A DNA stretch of 44,044 nt from Embleya scabrispora DSM 41855 (GTDB lineage Bacteria > Actinomycetota > Actinomycetes > Streptomycetales > Streptomycetaceae): the NCBI RefSeq assembly GCF_000372745.1, contig NZ_KB889670.1, positions 82,480-126,523 on the forward strand, written 5' to 3'. Each line of letters opens with the position of its first letter. Position 1 is the stretch's first letter. Positions 33,380-44,044 of the stretch are shown in pieces. The position numbers were made by a program, and so were the translations under genes. The notes beneath the pieces were generated by a model that had not been told where the DNA came from, did no database searches, and was given only the letters and a program-made list of their open reading frames with translations.

Positions 33380-36300
33380 TCACTCGCCGGTGACCACGCG
33401 GGACACCTCCTCCGCGCGGTCCTTGACGAAGTAGTGCCCCGCGCCGTCGATCACGTGCAAGGTCACGTCCCGGGCGTAGTGCTCCCAGGCACGGTAGCCC
33501 GTCGCGTAGCCGTCGGTGAGCGGGTCATCGCTGCCCATCAGGGCCCGCACCGGGGTGCGCAGCCGCTCCCAGCCCGTCGCAGTCTCGCGCTGGAACCGTG
33601 CGGCCTCGACCATGTCGTGGCGTACGACGGTCAGGACACGGTGCCGGTCCGTGTCGTCCAGGGCTCCGGAGAAGCCGCCCACCGCGTGCAGTCCGGCGTA
33701 GAGCCGCTCGTCCGCCACGTCCGCCGGCTGGTCGTCGGCCGCGTCGCCCTGCGGGAACGCGGCTCCCAGGACGATCCGTGAAGGGGCGGCGCCGCAGTCC
33801 TCGAGGAGGCGGGCGACTCGGACGGTGAGGAGCGTGCCCGCGCAGTGCCCGTAGAGCGTGTACTCGCCGCGCACGGTCTGCGCGATCTCCTTCGCCAGCA
33901 GCTCGGCGGTCTCGGCCCAGGGCCGCAGTGGCTCGTCGGGGCGCACCGGGTCGTGTCCGGGCAGCTCGACGGCCCAGAGATCGGCGTGTTCGAAAAGCTC
34001 CCGGGCGAGGGCCTGGTAGGCGGTGGCGTTGCCGCCGCCGTACGGGACGCAGACGACGGTGTGCTCGGGGTCTGTCCCGTCCTTGCGCTCGGGGGTCAGG
34101 CGGTGCAACAGCCCGGATGCGTCTGCCGACGAGGCCAGACACGCGGCCAGTCGACGGGGCGTGGGGTTCTTGAAGACCTCGACCACGGGCAGCCCCCGGC
34201 CGATGGCACGGGCCAAGGCGACCGCCTTGAACGAGTCTCCTCCGGCGTCGAAGAAGTCGTCGTCGACGCCCACGCCATCCTGGTCGAGGTCCAGGACGCG
34301 GCTCCACGCACGGACGACGTGCAGCTCCAGAGCCCCGGAGGGCCTGGCGACAGCGGGGCCCGACACGGTGCGCGCGGGCGCGGGCAGGGCCGCGTGGTCC
34401 AGTTTGCCGTTGCCGGTCAGCGGGATGGAATCCAGCGACACGAAGGCGGCGGGGACCATGTGGTCGGGCAGCACCCTGCGCAACTCGGCGCGTAGCACGG
34501 CCGGTTCGGGCAGACCATCGGAGCCGGCCCGGACCACGTACGCGATCAGCGCCTTGTCTCCCGCCGCGTCGACGCGCACGGCGACCCGTGCGTCGGCCAC
34601 GTCGGCACGCGCGAGGAGCGCCGCCTCGACCTCGCCGGGTTCGATACGGAACCCGCGAAGCTTGATCTGGTCGTCCGAGCGCCCGATGTACTCCAGTTGT
34701 CCCCACCGCGTCCAGCGGGCCAGGTCGCCGGAGCGGTAGAGGCGGCTGCCGGGCGGTCCGTACGGGTCGGCGACGAACCGCGCCGCGGTCAGCCCCGGAC
34801 GGTTCAGATAGCCACGGGACAGCTGGCCTCCGCCTACGTACAGCTCCCCCACGACCCCTGCGGGTACGGCACGCAGTGCCCCGTCCAGCAGGCGCACGTC
34901 CAGTCCGGGCAGGCCGGTGCCGATCGCGCTGCCCGCGCCGCTGTGCACGAGCGCGGGGTCGAGCGGGCCGTGGGTGACGTGCACGGTGGTCTCCGTGATG
35001 CCGTACATGTTCACCAACCGCGGCGCGTCGGCGGGGTGCCGCTCGTACCACTCGGCGAGACGCGCCAGGTCCAACGCCTCGCCACCGAACACCAGTGTGC
35101 GCAGGGCCAGTCGGCGACCCATCTCGGGGCTCTCCCGGTCCGCGCGGATCAGCTGATGGAAGGCCGACGGGGTCTGATTGAGCACCGTCACCCCCTCGCG
35201 CACGAGCAGCGCGAGGAAGTCGTCCGGCGACCGGCCGATCTCATACGGGACCGTCACGAGGCGCCCGCCGTGGAGCAGCGGCCCCCACAGCTCCCACACC
35301 GAGAAGTCGAAGGCGGGCGAGTGGAACATCGTCCACACGTCGTCGGCGCCGAAGTCGAACAGGTCCCGGGTATGGGTCATCAGGCTGAGTACGTTGCGGT
35401 GTGTGACCAGGACGCCCTTGGGACGGCCCGTGGAGCCCGAGGTGTAGATGACGTAGGCCACATCGTCGGGGTTGTGGGTGCCGCGCTCGTCCGCGTCCGG
35501 GTCGTGGCCCGGCAACGCGGCGAGCGCCGCGTCGGTGCCGGGGCTGTCGATGACCACGGATGGCGTCCCTGACGGCAATCGGTCGGTGAACGAGGCGTCG
35601 GTGACGACGAGTTCGGGGCTTGCGTCGGTGAGCGTGTACGCGATGCGGTCAACCGGGTGGCCCGGGTCGACCGGCACGTACGCGGCGCCGGTCTTCAGGA
35701 CCGCGAGAAGCGCGACGACCAGTTCGGCCGAGCGGGGCAGCGCCACGGCCACCAGTCGGCCCGGCCCCACGCCGCGCCCGCGCAGCAGGCGGGCCAAGCG
35801 GTTCGCGGCGGCGTTCAGCTCCGCGTAGTCGAGCGTCCGTGCTCCCCCGGTGACAGCGGGCCGCCGCGGGTGCGCCGCCGCCGTCGCCTCGAAAGCCCGC
35901 GCGACCGTCAGGTTGGGGACGGGGCCGCCGAGGCCGCCCGCGCGCGACCAGTCGCTCAGGCGCAGCCGCTCCTGCGGTTCCAGTACGTCCACCGCGCCGA
36001 CGCGCTGCGCGGGATCGGCCACGAGCTGTTCCACGACCCGCACGAAGCGGTCGGCGAGGCGTTCGGCCGTGTCCCGGTCGAAGAGGTCGGTGGCGTATTC
36101 GAGGTGGCCGACGATGCCCTGCCCCGCCATCTCGGCGAGGTTGAAGAACAGGTCGAACTTGGCGACCCGGCCGCGCAGCGGCTCGAAGCCCACCCGCAGC
36201 CCGGGCAGCACGAAGTCCTCACGAGTGAAGTTCTGCCAGGCGAGCACCACTTGCACCAGCGGCGAATAGGACGTCGAGCGCTCGGGGTTGAGGACCTCCA

Positions 36301-39300
36301 CCAGGCGCTCGAAGGGCACGTCCTGATGGTCGTACGCGTCCAGCGACTTGCCGCGCACCTGATCGAGCAGGTCCAGGAACCCGGGGTTGCCCACCACCCG
36401 GGCACGCAGGACCCAGGTGTTGACGAAGAAGCCGATCAGCTCGGCGAGGTTGTCGTCGGTGCGGTTGGCGATGGGGGAACCGATGGCGATGTCGTCACCG
36501 GAGCCCAGCGCGTGCAGCAGGACGGCGAGCGCGGACTGGAACACCATGGACGCGGTGGCACCGCGGCTGCGGGCCAGCTCCTCGACGGCAGCGGCCGTGC
36601 GCGGGTCGATGGCGAACTCCACCACGTCGCCCCGGTGGCTCGCGACGAGAGGGCGAGGACGGTCGGTGGGCAGCTGAAGAGGCTGCGGCAGACCCGCAAG
36701 CTCCCCCTTCCAGTAGTCGATCTGTGTGGCCAGGAGGCTGTCGGGGTCGTCGTCGGAGCCGAGCAGCTCATGCTGCCACAGCGTGTAGTCGGCGTACTGT
36801 ACGGGCAGTTCGCGCCGGCGCGGCGCCTCGCCGCGCAGGCGGGCGGTGTAGGCGGCGGACAGGTCCCGGGCCAGCGGCGCGAACGACTCTCCGTCGGCGG
36901 CAATGTGATGAATCATCAGGAGGAGGACGTGTTCCTCGGCGGCGAGGCGCAGGAGCGTGGCGTGGATCGGGATCCGCGAGGCCAGGTCGACGGGGCGGGC
37001 CGCCGCCGAGGCCAGGACCTCGCGCAGGTCCTGCGGCGCGACATCGACGACGGGCAGGTCGATGGTCAGCTCCGCGGCGTCCAGGACGTACTGGCGGGGC
37101 TCGCCCGCGGCGTCCTCGGGAAACAGGGTGCGCAGGCTCTCGTGGCGCGTCACCACGTCGCGAAGTGCCTCGGCGAGCGCGGCCGCGTCGAGCCGGCCGG
37201 TCAAGCGCAGCGGGAACGGCGCGTGGTACGTGCTCGATCCGCCCTCGAACTTGTCCAGGAACCACAGGCGGCGCTGCGCGAAGGAGAGCGGAACGGTCTC
37301 CGGGCGCGGTGCGGCACGCCGCAGCGGGGTGCGGGTGCGGGGGTCGTGCGGCAGGTGCTCCACGAGTTCGACGACCTTGGGGGCCGCGAACAGGACGCGC
37401 AGCGGCAGCTCGATGCCGAGGACGGAGCGGACCCTGCCAGCCAGACGTGTCGCCAGCAGGGAGTGGCCGCCCAGGTCGAAGAAGTCGTCGTCGATACCGA
37501 CCCGGTCCAGACCGAGCACCTCGGCGAACAGCCCGCAGAGCAACTCCTCCAGCGGGGTACGCGGGGCCCGCCCGGTGGCCGTCGGCGCGAAGTCGGGGAC
37601 GGGCAGGGCCCGCTGGTCCAGCTTTCCGTTGGGTGTCAGGGGCAGTGAGGCGACGGCGATGACGGCGGCAGGGACCAGGTGGGCGGGCAGTCGCTCGCCG
37701 AGCCGGCCGCGGAGCGAGCCGACGAGCACGCCGATGCGGGACGCGCCGGACGGGTCGGTGGCCAGTTCCCGATCGGGGCGTGCGGTGGACGCGGGGTACC
37801 GGGCGATGGCCCTCCGGCCGCGCGGGAGGAGCACGGCGTCGAAGCGTTCGGCGCCTGTCGCCGAGCCGGTGAGCCGGGCGGTCAGGGTGCGCTCCGCCGC
37901 CCAGGCCCACAGGTCGTGCGGATCGAGGGCCCTGCCGGTGGCGTCCGGGTGCCCGGCAGCGGGACTGGATGGGCTCCCGGCCGTGGGACCGGTCAGCCCC
38001 AGCTCCGCCGCCAGTGCCGCCTCACTGCTGAGCCGGGCGTTGGGGATGCCCGTGACGATCAGCGCACCCTCGCCGTCGCGGGTGCGCCACAGCCGGTCCA
38101 GGTCGTCGAGGCCCACTGCCTCCGCGCCCCACGGCACGCGCGGAGCGTCGTCGAGGGCGAGGGCGCCGTCGTCAGCCGAAACCGGGCGCAGGACGACGTC
38201 GTAGCGGTGCCGGGTGAGTTCGTTGTGGACGCGGCCAGGTTTGAGCCCGACGTCCACGCTCGCGACGCCGTGCCGCTGCGCCCAACGCGTGAACCACTCG
38301 GGGTCCAGGGCAAGTTCGGGTTCGAGGAGCACCGCGCGCTGTACCGCGGCGCGGGCCGCCGCCGGGGAGTCGTCCGGGTGCCGGGCGCGGTGTGCTCCGG
38401 CGCGGAACAGCCACAGCGTGGCCAGGTTGCGCACGTCGCCGACGAGGATCCGTCCGCCCGGCGCGAGCAGCGGCAGCGCCTGTGCGAGCACCCGGTCCAG
38501 GTAGTCGGCGTCGGGGAAGTACTGCGCGACGGAGTTGAGTACGACGACGTCGAAGTGGCCGTGTGGCAGGCCCGTGACGTCGTCGGCCGCCTGGTGGTGC
38601 AGCGTGCACCGGTCGGCGTACCCGGCCTGCTCGACCTCGTCACCAAGCCGTTCGATGACCTCGGCGGACAGGTCGGTACCCCAGTACTCGGCGACCCGCC
38701 CGATGATCGACGACATCAACAGGCCGGAACCGACCCCGAGTTCGAGCACCCGGCGCGGCTCATCCGCAGTAATCCGATCCACCGTCGCGGCCCGCCACTC
38801 CCGCATGTCGGACAGCGGGATCGGCCGGCCCGTGTAGCTGGAGTCCCAGCCCGAGAAGTCCTGCCCCCACGGGGCGCGCGCGTTGGCGTAGATCCGGTCG
38901 TAGATCTGCTCCCAGGCTTCGATCCGCTGTTCCTCGTCGATGGCGGGGGGAAGGTCGGCGCCGGGCACCACGTACCCGACCAGGCGACGCTCGCCGGTCC
39001 TGTCCGCGACGATCGTCACGGCGGCCTGCGCGACGCCGGGGTGGGCGCTGAGGGCGGCCTCGACCTCCCCCGGTTCGACGCGGAAGCCGTTGACCTTCAC
39101 CTGGGAGTCGGCGCGGCCACGGAAGTCGAGCTGCCCGTCGGGGGTACGGACGACGATGTCACCGGTACGGTACATGCGCTCCCCCGCGGGCCCGAACGGG
39201 CAGGCCACGAAAGACCGGGCGGACCGAGCGGCGCGCCCGAGGTAGCCACGGGCCAGGCCGGTGCCCGCGAGATACAGCTCGCCGGGGACTCCGGGCAGGA

Positions 39301-42300
39301 CGGGCCTGAGGGCCGTGTCCAGGACGTAGGCGCGGGTGTTGCCCTTCGGCCGGCCGATGGGCAGCGCGTTGGGCACACCCGCGGCGGCGGGGACGGGGTG
39401 GTAAATGGAGAAGCTGGTGGTCTCGGTGGGTCCGTACACGTTGACGATCTCGATGCCGGGGCAGGCGGCGACGACCCGGGCCACAGCGGTCGGGGACAGC
39501 ACGTCGCCGCCGACCAGAACCTCGCGCAAGCCCGCGAAGCTCTCCGGCTCGCTCTCGGCCACCACCTTGAACAGGCCCGCCGTGAAGCACGCGACCGTCA
39601 CCCCCCGAGCGGCGACGAGACCGGCGAGCGTGGTGATGTCCAGGCGGCCCGGCGGGGCGAGGACGAGGGTGCCGGCGCGCAGCAGCGGGGTCCACAGCTC
39701 GTAGGTGGAGGCGTCGAAGGCCTGCGCGCAGTGCATGAGGACCCGCTCGTGCGCGCCGTTCGCGAAGCGGCGGTCCAGAGCGAGGCTCGCCACGGCGCGG
39801 TGCGTGACGGCGACGCCTTTCGGGGTGCCGGTGGAGCCGGATGTGTACATCACGTACGCCAGCTGGTCGGGATGGTGCCGCAGTTGCGGGGCGCGATCGG
39901 CGGAGCGTGCGATCTCCTGCTCGACGGCGGGCTCGTCGATGACCAGGAACGGGCAGATGTCCGGCGGGAGTTCGGCGGCGAGCCGGGTGTCGGTGAGGAC
40001 GAGGGCGGGTGCGGCGTCGCGCAGCATGAACGCGAGCCGTTCGGCCGGGTAGTCCGGGTCGAGGGGCACATAGACACCCCCGGCCTTCAGGATCGCGAGC
40101 GTGGCGACGATCAGGTCGGCGGAGCGCGGCAGCGACAGCCCGACCGGCGCGTCCCGGCCCACGCCTCGTGTGGCGATGACCTGGGCGAGCCGGTTGGAGC
40201 GGGTCTCCAGCTCGGCGTAGGTGAGCTGCGGTTCGCCGTCGACGACGGCGATCGCGTCCGGGGTCTCGGCGGCCCGCTCGGTGAACAGCTCGTCGAGGGT
40301 GGCCTCCCGCAATGCTGTCGCGGTGTCGTTCCAGTCGGTCAGGAGCTGCTCGCGGACCGCGCCGGTGACGATGTCGATCGCGCCGACCGGCGTGTCGAGG
40401 TCTTCGGTGAGACGGCGCAGGATCCTCTCGTACGCGGCAACGATGTCGGCCACGCGCTCGCGGTCGAAGAGGTGGTTCTGGTACTGGACGGCCACCTTCA
40501 AGTGCGGTTCGGCGAGGGCGACGACCGCCATCGGGTAGTGGACACCACTGAGCGGGCTCAGGCCGGTGATCCGCATCCCGGCGGCCGACGTCGCCTCGCT
40601 GATGGCCACGCTGTCGACGGGATACGACTCCAGGACCACCATCGTGTCGAACAGGGCGCTCAGGCCGAGGTCCTGCTGGATGTCGAGAAGCCCGTGGTGC
40701 TGGTGGTCCAACAGGGAGCCCTGTCGGCGGTGCAGTCCGGTCAGGATGTCGCGCAGCGTCCGGCCGGGGGCGCAGTCGACGCGCACCGGAAGCGAGTTGA
40801 TGAACAGGCCCACCATCGAGTCGACCTCGGGCAGCTCGGGCGGCCGTCCGGAGACGGTGGTACCGAAGACCACGTCCTGACGCCCGGTCAGCCCGGCCAG
40901 GAGCACCGCCCAGGCGCCCTGCAGCAGCGTGCTGGGGGTGACCCCCAGTTCGGTCGCCGTCAAGGCGAGGTCGCGCGCCGCCTGCGGCGCCAGGGGCACC
41001 TCGATCAGCCCGCTCCCCGCACTGTGTCCGTCCGCGGGCGCGTCGGGGACCAGCAGGGTGGGCTCCTCGATCCCGGCCAGTTCCCCGGCCCAGGCGTCGG
41101 CCGCCGCCTGCTGATCCTGCCGCGCGAGCCAGGACAGGAAGTCGCGGTAGCTGCGCACCGCAGGCAGCGCCGTGCCGTCGCCCGCCGTCGCGTACAGATG
41201 CGGCAGCTCCTTCATCAGGAGCGGCAACGACCAGCCGTCGAGCAGTATGTGATGGACCGTCAGAACCAGTTCCCAGCGATCCGCCGCCAGCTTGACCAGG
41301 GAGAGCCGCAGCAGCGGTGGCGCCGCCGGATCGAAGTACGCGCTGTGGTCGGCGGCCAGGAACCGCTTCAACTCCTCGTCCCGCCGCGGCGCGTCCAGCG
41401 CGCTCAAGTCCAGGTGACACCAGGGCAGTTCCACCCGTCGCGGCACTACTTGGCGCCACTCTCCCGAGCTGTTCTGGGTGTACGCCGCGCCGAGGTTCGG
41501 ATGCCGGTCGAGCCAGGCCTGCCCGGCCGCGCGCATGCGCTCCGGCTCCACCTCGCCGGACAGGTGGAAGGCCAGCTGCATGTGGTACGCGTCGAAGGAC
41601 GCGGTGCTGGTGAGCATGGTGTGGAACAGCAGACCGGACTGCATCGGGGTCAACGGCCAGACGTCCATCAGCCGTCCGTACCGCGCTTCCCAGGCGTCCA
41701 GTTCGGCCTGGTCGATGTCGACGAGAGCGGTGTCGGACGGGGTCAGCCCGCCCGCGTCGGGGCGGGTGCTGTGGTCGGCGAGTGCTTCCAGCGCCGTGCG
41801 CCACAGGTCCGTCACGTCCTGTACGTCACGGTGGGACAGCAGGTACTCGGGGTAGCCGATCCTGGCCTTGAGGCAGGGACCCTGGGGTGATTCGTCGACG
41901 TACGCGTTGATGTCCAATGAGGCGAGCGCGGGCATGTCCGGGTCGGGCTCGGGGATGAGGCCCGTGGTGCCCGCGCTCGGCGTGAAGCCGAGGCCGTGCA
42001 GGTCGTCGGGCATGTTCCCGGCCGCGGCGAGGTGACCCAGGTAGTTGAAGGCGATCTGCCCGGTGGAGTGCCACCGCAGGGCTTCGCCGGTCTCGGCGTT
42101 GAGGTGGCGCAGCAGCCCGTACCCGATGCCCTTGTCCGGGATGCCCGCGAGCTGTTCCTTGACGGCCTTGACGGCGGCTCCGGCGGGGGTTCCGCCCGCG
42201 AGCGCTTCGTCCAGGTCGACCCCGTGCACGTCGAGGCGGACGGGGAACATGCCGGTGAGCCAGCCCACGGTCCGGGACAGGTCGGCGCCCGGCACAGCCG

Positions 42301-44044
42301 ACTCCTCCCGACCGTGGCCCTCGACCCGCAGCAGGAGCGAGGTCTCGGCGATGCCCCGCCGCTTGCGCCACTCGGCCACTGCCAGCGCGAGCGCGGTGAG
42401 CAGACCGACGTCGACACCGCTGCGGAACGCGGTGGGCAGGGTGGTGAGCAGCGCCCGCGTGAGGGGTGCTGGCAGTTCCAGGTGTACGTACCGGACCGTG
42501 GACGTCACATCGACGGCCGGGTCGAAGGGGCGTGGGCCCAGATCGGGGTCGGGTCCCGCGACAACGCGTCGCCACAGGGCGAGTTCGCCGGTGCGCCGGG
42601 GCGAAGCCGCCTCCTCGGTGAGGGCGTGCGCCCAGCGGCGTACCGAGGTGGCGACCTCGGCGAGGCGCGGAGTTCGGCCGTCGCGGACCTGCTGCCAGGC
42701 GGCGGCCAGGTCCGGGAGCAGGATGCGCCAGGAGACGCCGTCGACGACGAGGTGCTGCAGGACGATGCTCAGCCGGCCCGCGGTCCGCGGGCCCGCATCG
42801 AACCACACGAACCGGGCCATCACCCCGGCCGCCGGGGCCAGCCGGTCGGCCGCGTCATCCAGTTCCTTCCGCGCCCGGTCGAACCAGTCCTCGCCCCAAT
42901 CGCCGTCGACGGGGACACGGCGGATGAGCCCCGCCGCATCGACGGCGCCGGGCAGGGCCACGTCGAGCCCCGTCACCTCTTCGCCGTTCACCAGGGTCGA
43001 GCGCAAAACGTCGTGCCGGTCGATGACCGCGGCCAGTGTCGCGACCAGACCGGCCTCGTCGATCCCGACGGGCAGATCGACCGTCATCGTCATGGCGAAC
43101 CGGTCGTGGCCGCCACCCAGTTGCAGCACGTGGTGAGCCACCGGGAGAAGCGGCGTGAAGCCCACACCTCCACCCGCCAATTCGGCGAGCACCGGTGCCT
43201 GCCGCGCGTCGCCGGCCGCCTCGGCGAGTTCGGCCACGGTGCGGCATTCGAAGATTTGCCTGGGTGTGACCTCGACGCCCTGTGCCCTGGCCCGCGAGAC
43301 GACCTGGATCGAGCGGATGCTGTCGCCGCCGATGGCAAAGAAGTCGTCTTCGACGCCGACCTGTTCCAGGCCGAGCACCTCCGCGTACACCCCGGCGAGC
43401 ACCTTCTCGACGGGAGTACCCGGGGCGCGGTAAGTGCCTACGGTGAACTCCGGTTCGGGCAAGGCCCTGTGGTCCAGCTTGCCGTTCGGGGTCAGCGGGA
43501 CCCGGTCGATCAACACGAACGCCGACGGCACCATGAACTCGGGCAGCCTGCCGGCCGCGAATCGGCGCAGCTCTCGCGGCGACACGGTCCCCACCAGGTC
43601 CACGTCCAGCTCACCGAGGCTATCCACGGCGCCGAGGCCGGACGGGCTGACGCCAACGGGCACCGCGTAGCCCACCAGCCGCCGCTCGCCGGTACGGTCC
43701 GCACTGACGGTGACCACGGCCTGTGCGATGCCCGGGTGTGCGGTGAGGACGGCCTCGATCTCGCCGGGCTCGATGCGGAAGCCGCGGATCTTGACCTGGT
43801 CGTCGTTGCGGCCGAGGTATTCGAGCTGGCCGTCGTTGCCGCGGCGCACCACGTCGCCGGTGCGGTACATGCGCGAGCCCGCCGGGCCGTAGGGGTCGGC
43901 CACGAAGGTGCCCGCGGTCTGGCCCAGGCGGTGCACGTAGCCGCGGGCCAGGCTCGGGCCCGCCACGTACAGCTCGCCGGGAGAGCCCGGCGGGACCGGG
44001 GCCAACCGCCCGTCGAGCACGTACACGCGGCTGTCGGTGACGGC
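33380..44044 (-). CDS. nonribosomal peptide synthetase, last three modules (partial, N-terminus beyond the right edge)
   Basis: 3554 residues in frame to the edge; numbering starts at GTG 44026, which is not the true start. Order: end of an A domain (1-200), PCP (Ser236), E domain (about 290-750, QHLVVDG 424-430), C domain (about 785-1230, HHILLDG 925-931), A domain (about 1240-2140) with an inserted N-methyltransferase (about 1690-2060, LELGVGSG 1762-1769), PCP (Ser2189), C domain (about 2240-2690, HHIAADG 2373-2379), A domain (about 2705-3215), PCP (Ser3265) and thioesterase (about 3320-3548, GHCAG, Cys3395). By motif position the last A domain reads DFWNVGMVHK, the threonine code. The methylating A domain reads about DAYCLGVSFK, which I cannot assign. 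The product should end D-residue, N-methyl residue, Thr. No tailoring genes are inside the window. Confidence 0.97.
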   Translation of the reverse strand, partial: AVTDSRVYVLDGRLAPVPPGSPGELYVAGPSLARGYVHRLGQTAGTFVADPYGPAGSRMYRTGDVVRRGNDGQLEYLGRNDDQVKIRGFRIEPGEIEAVLTAHPGIAQAVVTVSADRTGERRLVGYAVPVGVSPSGLGAVDSLGELDVDLVGTVSPRELRRFAAGRLPEFMVPSAFVLIDRVPLTPNGKLDHRALPEPEFTVGTYRAPGTPVEKVLAGVYAEVLGLEQVGVEDDFFAIGGDSIRSIQVVSRARAQGVEVTPRQIFECRTVAELAEAAGDARQAPVLAELAGGGVGFTPLLPVAHHVLQLGGGHDRFAMTMTVDLPVGIDEAGLVATLAAVIDRHDVLRSTLVNGEEVTGLDVALPGAVDAAGLIRRVPVDGDWGEDWFDRARKELDDAADRLAPAAGVMARFVWFDAGPRTAGRLSIVLQHLVVDGVSWRILLPDLAAAWQQVRDGRTPRLAEVATSVRRWAHALTEEAASPRRTGELALWRRVVAGPDPDLGPRPFDPAVDVTSTVRYVHLELPAPLTRALLTTLPTAFRSGVDVGLLTALALAVAEWRKRRGIAETSLLLRVEGHGREESAVPGADLSRTVGWLTGMFPVRLDVHGVDLDEALAGGTPAGAAVKAVKEQLAGIPDKGIGYGLLRHLNAETGEALRWHSTGQIAFNYLGHLAAAGNMPDDLHGLGFTPSAGTTGLIPEPDPDMPALASLDINAYVDESPQGPCLKARIGYPEYLLSHRDVQDVTDLWRTALEALADHSTRPDAGGLTPSDTALVDIDQAELDAWEARYGRLMDVWPLTPMQSGLLFHTMLTSTASFDAYHMQLAFHLSGEVEPERMRAAGQAWLDRHPNLGAAYTQNSSGEWRQVVPRRVELPWCHLDLSALDAPRRDEELKRFLAADHSAYFDPAAPPLLRLSLVKLAADRWELVLTVHHILLDGWSLPLLMKELPHLYATAGDGTALPAVRSYRDFLSWLARQDQQAAADAWAGELAGIEEPTLLVPDAPADGHSAGSGLIEVPLAPQAARDLALTATELGVTPSTLLQGAWAVLLAGLTGRQDVVFGTTVSGRPPELPEVDSMVGLFINSLPVRVDCAPGRTLRDILTGLHRRQGSLLDHQHHGLLDIQQDLGLSALFDTMVVLESYPVDSVAISEATSAAGMRITGLSPLSGVHYPMAVVALAEPHLKVAVQYQNHLFDRERVADIVAAYERILRRLTEDLDTPVGAIDIVTGAVREQLLTDWNDTATALREATLDELFTERAAETPDAIAVVDGEPQLTYAELETRSNRLAQVIATRGVGRDAPVGLSLPRSADLIVATLAILKAGGVYVPLDPDYPAERLAFMLRDAAPALVLTDTRLAAELPPDICPFLVIDEPAVEQEIARSADRAPQLRHHPDQLAYVMYTSGSTGTPKGVAVTHRAVASLALDRRFANGAHERVLMHCAQAFDASTYELWTPLLRAGTLVLAPPGRLDITTLAGLVAARGVTVACFTAGLFKVVAESEPESFAGLREVLVGGDVLSPTAVARVVAACPGIEIVNVYGPTETTSFSIYHPVPAAAGVPNALPIGRPKGNTRAYVLDTALRPVLPGVPGELYLAGTGLARGYLGRAARSARSFVACPFGPAGERMYRTGDIVVRTPDGQLDFRGRADSQVKVNGFRVEPGEVEAALSAHPGVAQAAVTIVADRTGERRLVGYVVPGADLPPAIDEEQRIEAWEQIYDRIYANARAPWGQDFSGWDSSYTGRPIPLSDMREWRAATVDRITADEPRRVLELGVGSGLLMSSIIGRVAEYWGTDLSAEVIERLGDEVEQAGYADRCTLHHQAADDVTGLPHGHFDVVVLNSVAQYFPDADYLDRVLAQALPLLAPGGRILVGDVRNLATLWLFRAGAHRARHPDDSPAAARAAVQRAVLLEPELALDPEWFTRWAQRHGVASVDVGLKPGRVHNELTRHRYDVVLRPVSADDGALALDDAPRVPWGAEAVGLDDLDRLWRTRDGEGALIVTGIPNARLSSEAALAAELGLTGPTAGSPSSPAAGHPDATGRALDPHDLWAWAAERTLTARLTGSATGAERFDAVLLPRGRRAIARYPASTARPDRELATDPSGASRIGVLVGSLRGRLGERLPAHLVPAAVIAVASLPLTPNGKLDQRALPVPDFAPTATGRAPRTPLEELLCGLFAEVLGLDRVGIDDDFFDLGGHSLLATRLAGRVRSVLGIELPLRVLFAAPKVVELVEHLPHDPRTRTPLRRAAPRPETVPLSFAQRRLWFLDKFEGGSSTYHAPFPLRLTGRLDAAALAEALRDVVTRHESLRTLFPEDAAGEPRQYVLDAAELTIDLPVVDVAPQDLREVLASAAARPVDLASRIPIHATLLRLAAEEHVLLLMIHHIAADGESFAPLARDLSAAYTARLRGEAPRRRELPVQYADYTLWQHELLGSDDDPDSLLATQIDYWKGELAGLPQPLQLPTDRPRPLVASHRGDVVEFAIDPRTAAAVEELARSRGATASMVFQSALAVLLHALGSGDDIAIGSPIANRTDDNLAELIGFFVNTWVLRARVVGNPGFLDLLDQVRGKSLDAYDHQDVPFERLVEVLNPERSTSYSPLVQVVLAWQNFTREDFVLPGLRVGFEPLRGRVAKFDLFFNLAEMAGQGIVGHLEYATDLFDRDTAERLADRFVRVVEQLVADPAQRVGAVDVLEPQERLRLSDWSRAGGLGGPVPNLTVARAFEATAAAHPRRPAVTGGARTLDYAELNAAANRLARLLRGRGVGPGRLVAVALPRSAELVVALLAVLKTGAAYVPVDPGHPVDRIAYTLTDASPELVVTDASFTDRLPSGTPSVVIDSPGTDAALAALPGHDPDADERGTHNPDDVAYVIYTSGSTGRPKGVLVTHRNVLSLMTHTRDLFDFGADDVWTMFHSPAFDFSVWELWGPLLHGGRLVTVPYEIGRSPDDFLALLVREGVTVLNQTPSAFHQLIRADRESPEMGRRLALRTLVFGGEALDLARLAEWYERHPADAPRLVNMYGITETTVHVTHGPLDPALVHSGAGSAIGTGLPGLDVRLLDGALRAVPAGVVGELYVGGGQLSRGYLNRPGLTAARFVADPYGPPGSRLYRSGDLARWTRWGQLEYIGRSDDQIKLRGFRIEPGEVEAALLARADVADARVAVRVDAAGDKALIAYVVRAGSDGLPEPAVLRAELRRVLPDHMVPAAFVSLDSIPLTGNGKLDHAALPAPARTVSGPAVARPSGALELHVVRAWSRVLDLDQDGVGVDDDFFDAGGDSFKAVALARAIGRGLPVVEVFKNPTPRRLAACLASSADASGLLHRLTPERKDGTDPEHTVVCVPYGGGNATAYQALARELFEHADLWAVELPGHDPVRPDEPLRPWAETAELLAKEIAQTVRGEYTLYGHCAGTLLTVRVARLLEDCGAAPSRIVLGAAFPQGDAADDQPADVADERLYAGLHAVGGFSGALDDTDRHRVLTVVRHDMVEAARFQRETATGWERLRTPVRALMGSDDPLTDGYATGYRAWEHYARDVTLHVIDGAGHYFVKDRAEEVSRVVTGE

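Noticed and set aside
37679-41890. 1403-residue plus-strand open frame inside the NRPS region
   Set aside because: Long antisense frames are expected in very high-GC genes. Composition is rich in Gly, Val, Arg and Asp without any motif, and the minus strand holds an unbroken NRPS.

Overview
High-GC DNA with GC-rich third codon positions, GTG/TTG starts, strong GGAGG-type ribosome sites and family types common in Streptomyces and relatives. The window reads as a chromosomal segment of an actinomycete, most likely Streptomycetales. This is inferred from style and gene content, not from any marker gene. No tRNA, rRNA, CRISPR or intact mobile element was seen.

Layout. (1) 1-4000: a membrane mannosyltransferase cut by the left edge and a rifamycin phosphotransferase gene (rph), with a 19-bp rifamycin-associated element (RAE) in its long leader. 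(2) 4148-7065: a lower-GC island with a 58-bp imperfect palindrome between a tiny leftward ORF and a translationally coupled pair of divergent AlkB-fold 2OG-Fe(II) oxygenase-like proteins, then small ORFs. (3) 7193-18629: accessory genes. These are a LysM/peptidoglycan-binding protein, a frameshifted unknown, a transposase scrap, a LAL-type LuxR regulator, three alpha/beta hydrolases (two are paralogues, one cytosolic and one exported), a GPP34-family protein, a small lipoprotein, an APH-fold protein with altered catalytic residues and a zinc alcohol dehydrogenase. (4) 18908-32400: an L-fucose/fucoside utilisation locus. (5) 32700-33150: gene remnants. (6) 33380-44044: the 3' end of a nonribosomal peptide synthetase (NRPS) gene that continues past the right edge.

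The fucose locus is coherent. A secreted GH29-like enzyme, a lipoprotein-dependent sugar ABC transporter and a UgpC/MsiK-type ATPase lie on the minus strand. An intracellular GH29 fucosidase, a FadR-type GntR regulator, an L-fuconate dehydratase, a 2-keto-3-deoxy-L-fuconate dehydrogenase-like SDR and an L-fucose dehydrogenase-like aldo/keto reductase lie on the plus strand. The final enzyme of this non-phosphorylating route, a fumarylacetoacetate-hydrolase-family diketo-deoxyfuconate hydrolase, is present only as a frameshifted, internally deleted remnant. A related 18-bp motif occurs before the regulator, the dehydratase operon and the transporter operon, and may be the regulator's operator.

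The NRPS ends as (A)-PCP-E / C-A(N-methyltransferase)-PCP / C-A-PCP-TE. The last adenylation domain carries the threonine code and the thioesterase has GHCAG, with Cys in place of the usual Ser. A Cys-thioesterase acting on a terminal beta-hydroxy residue raises the possibility of an unusual release product such as a beta-lactone. The coupled oxygenase pair, the palindrome and this release module are the most interesting parts of the window.
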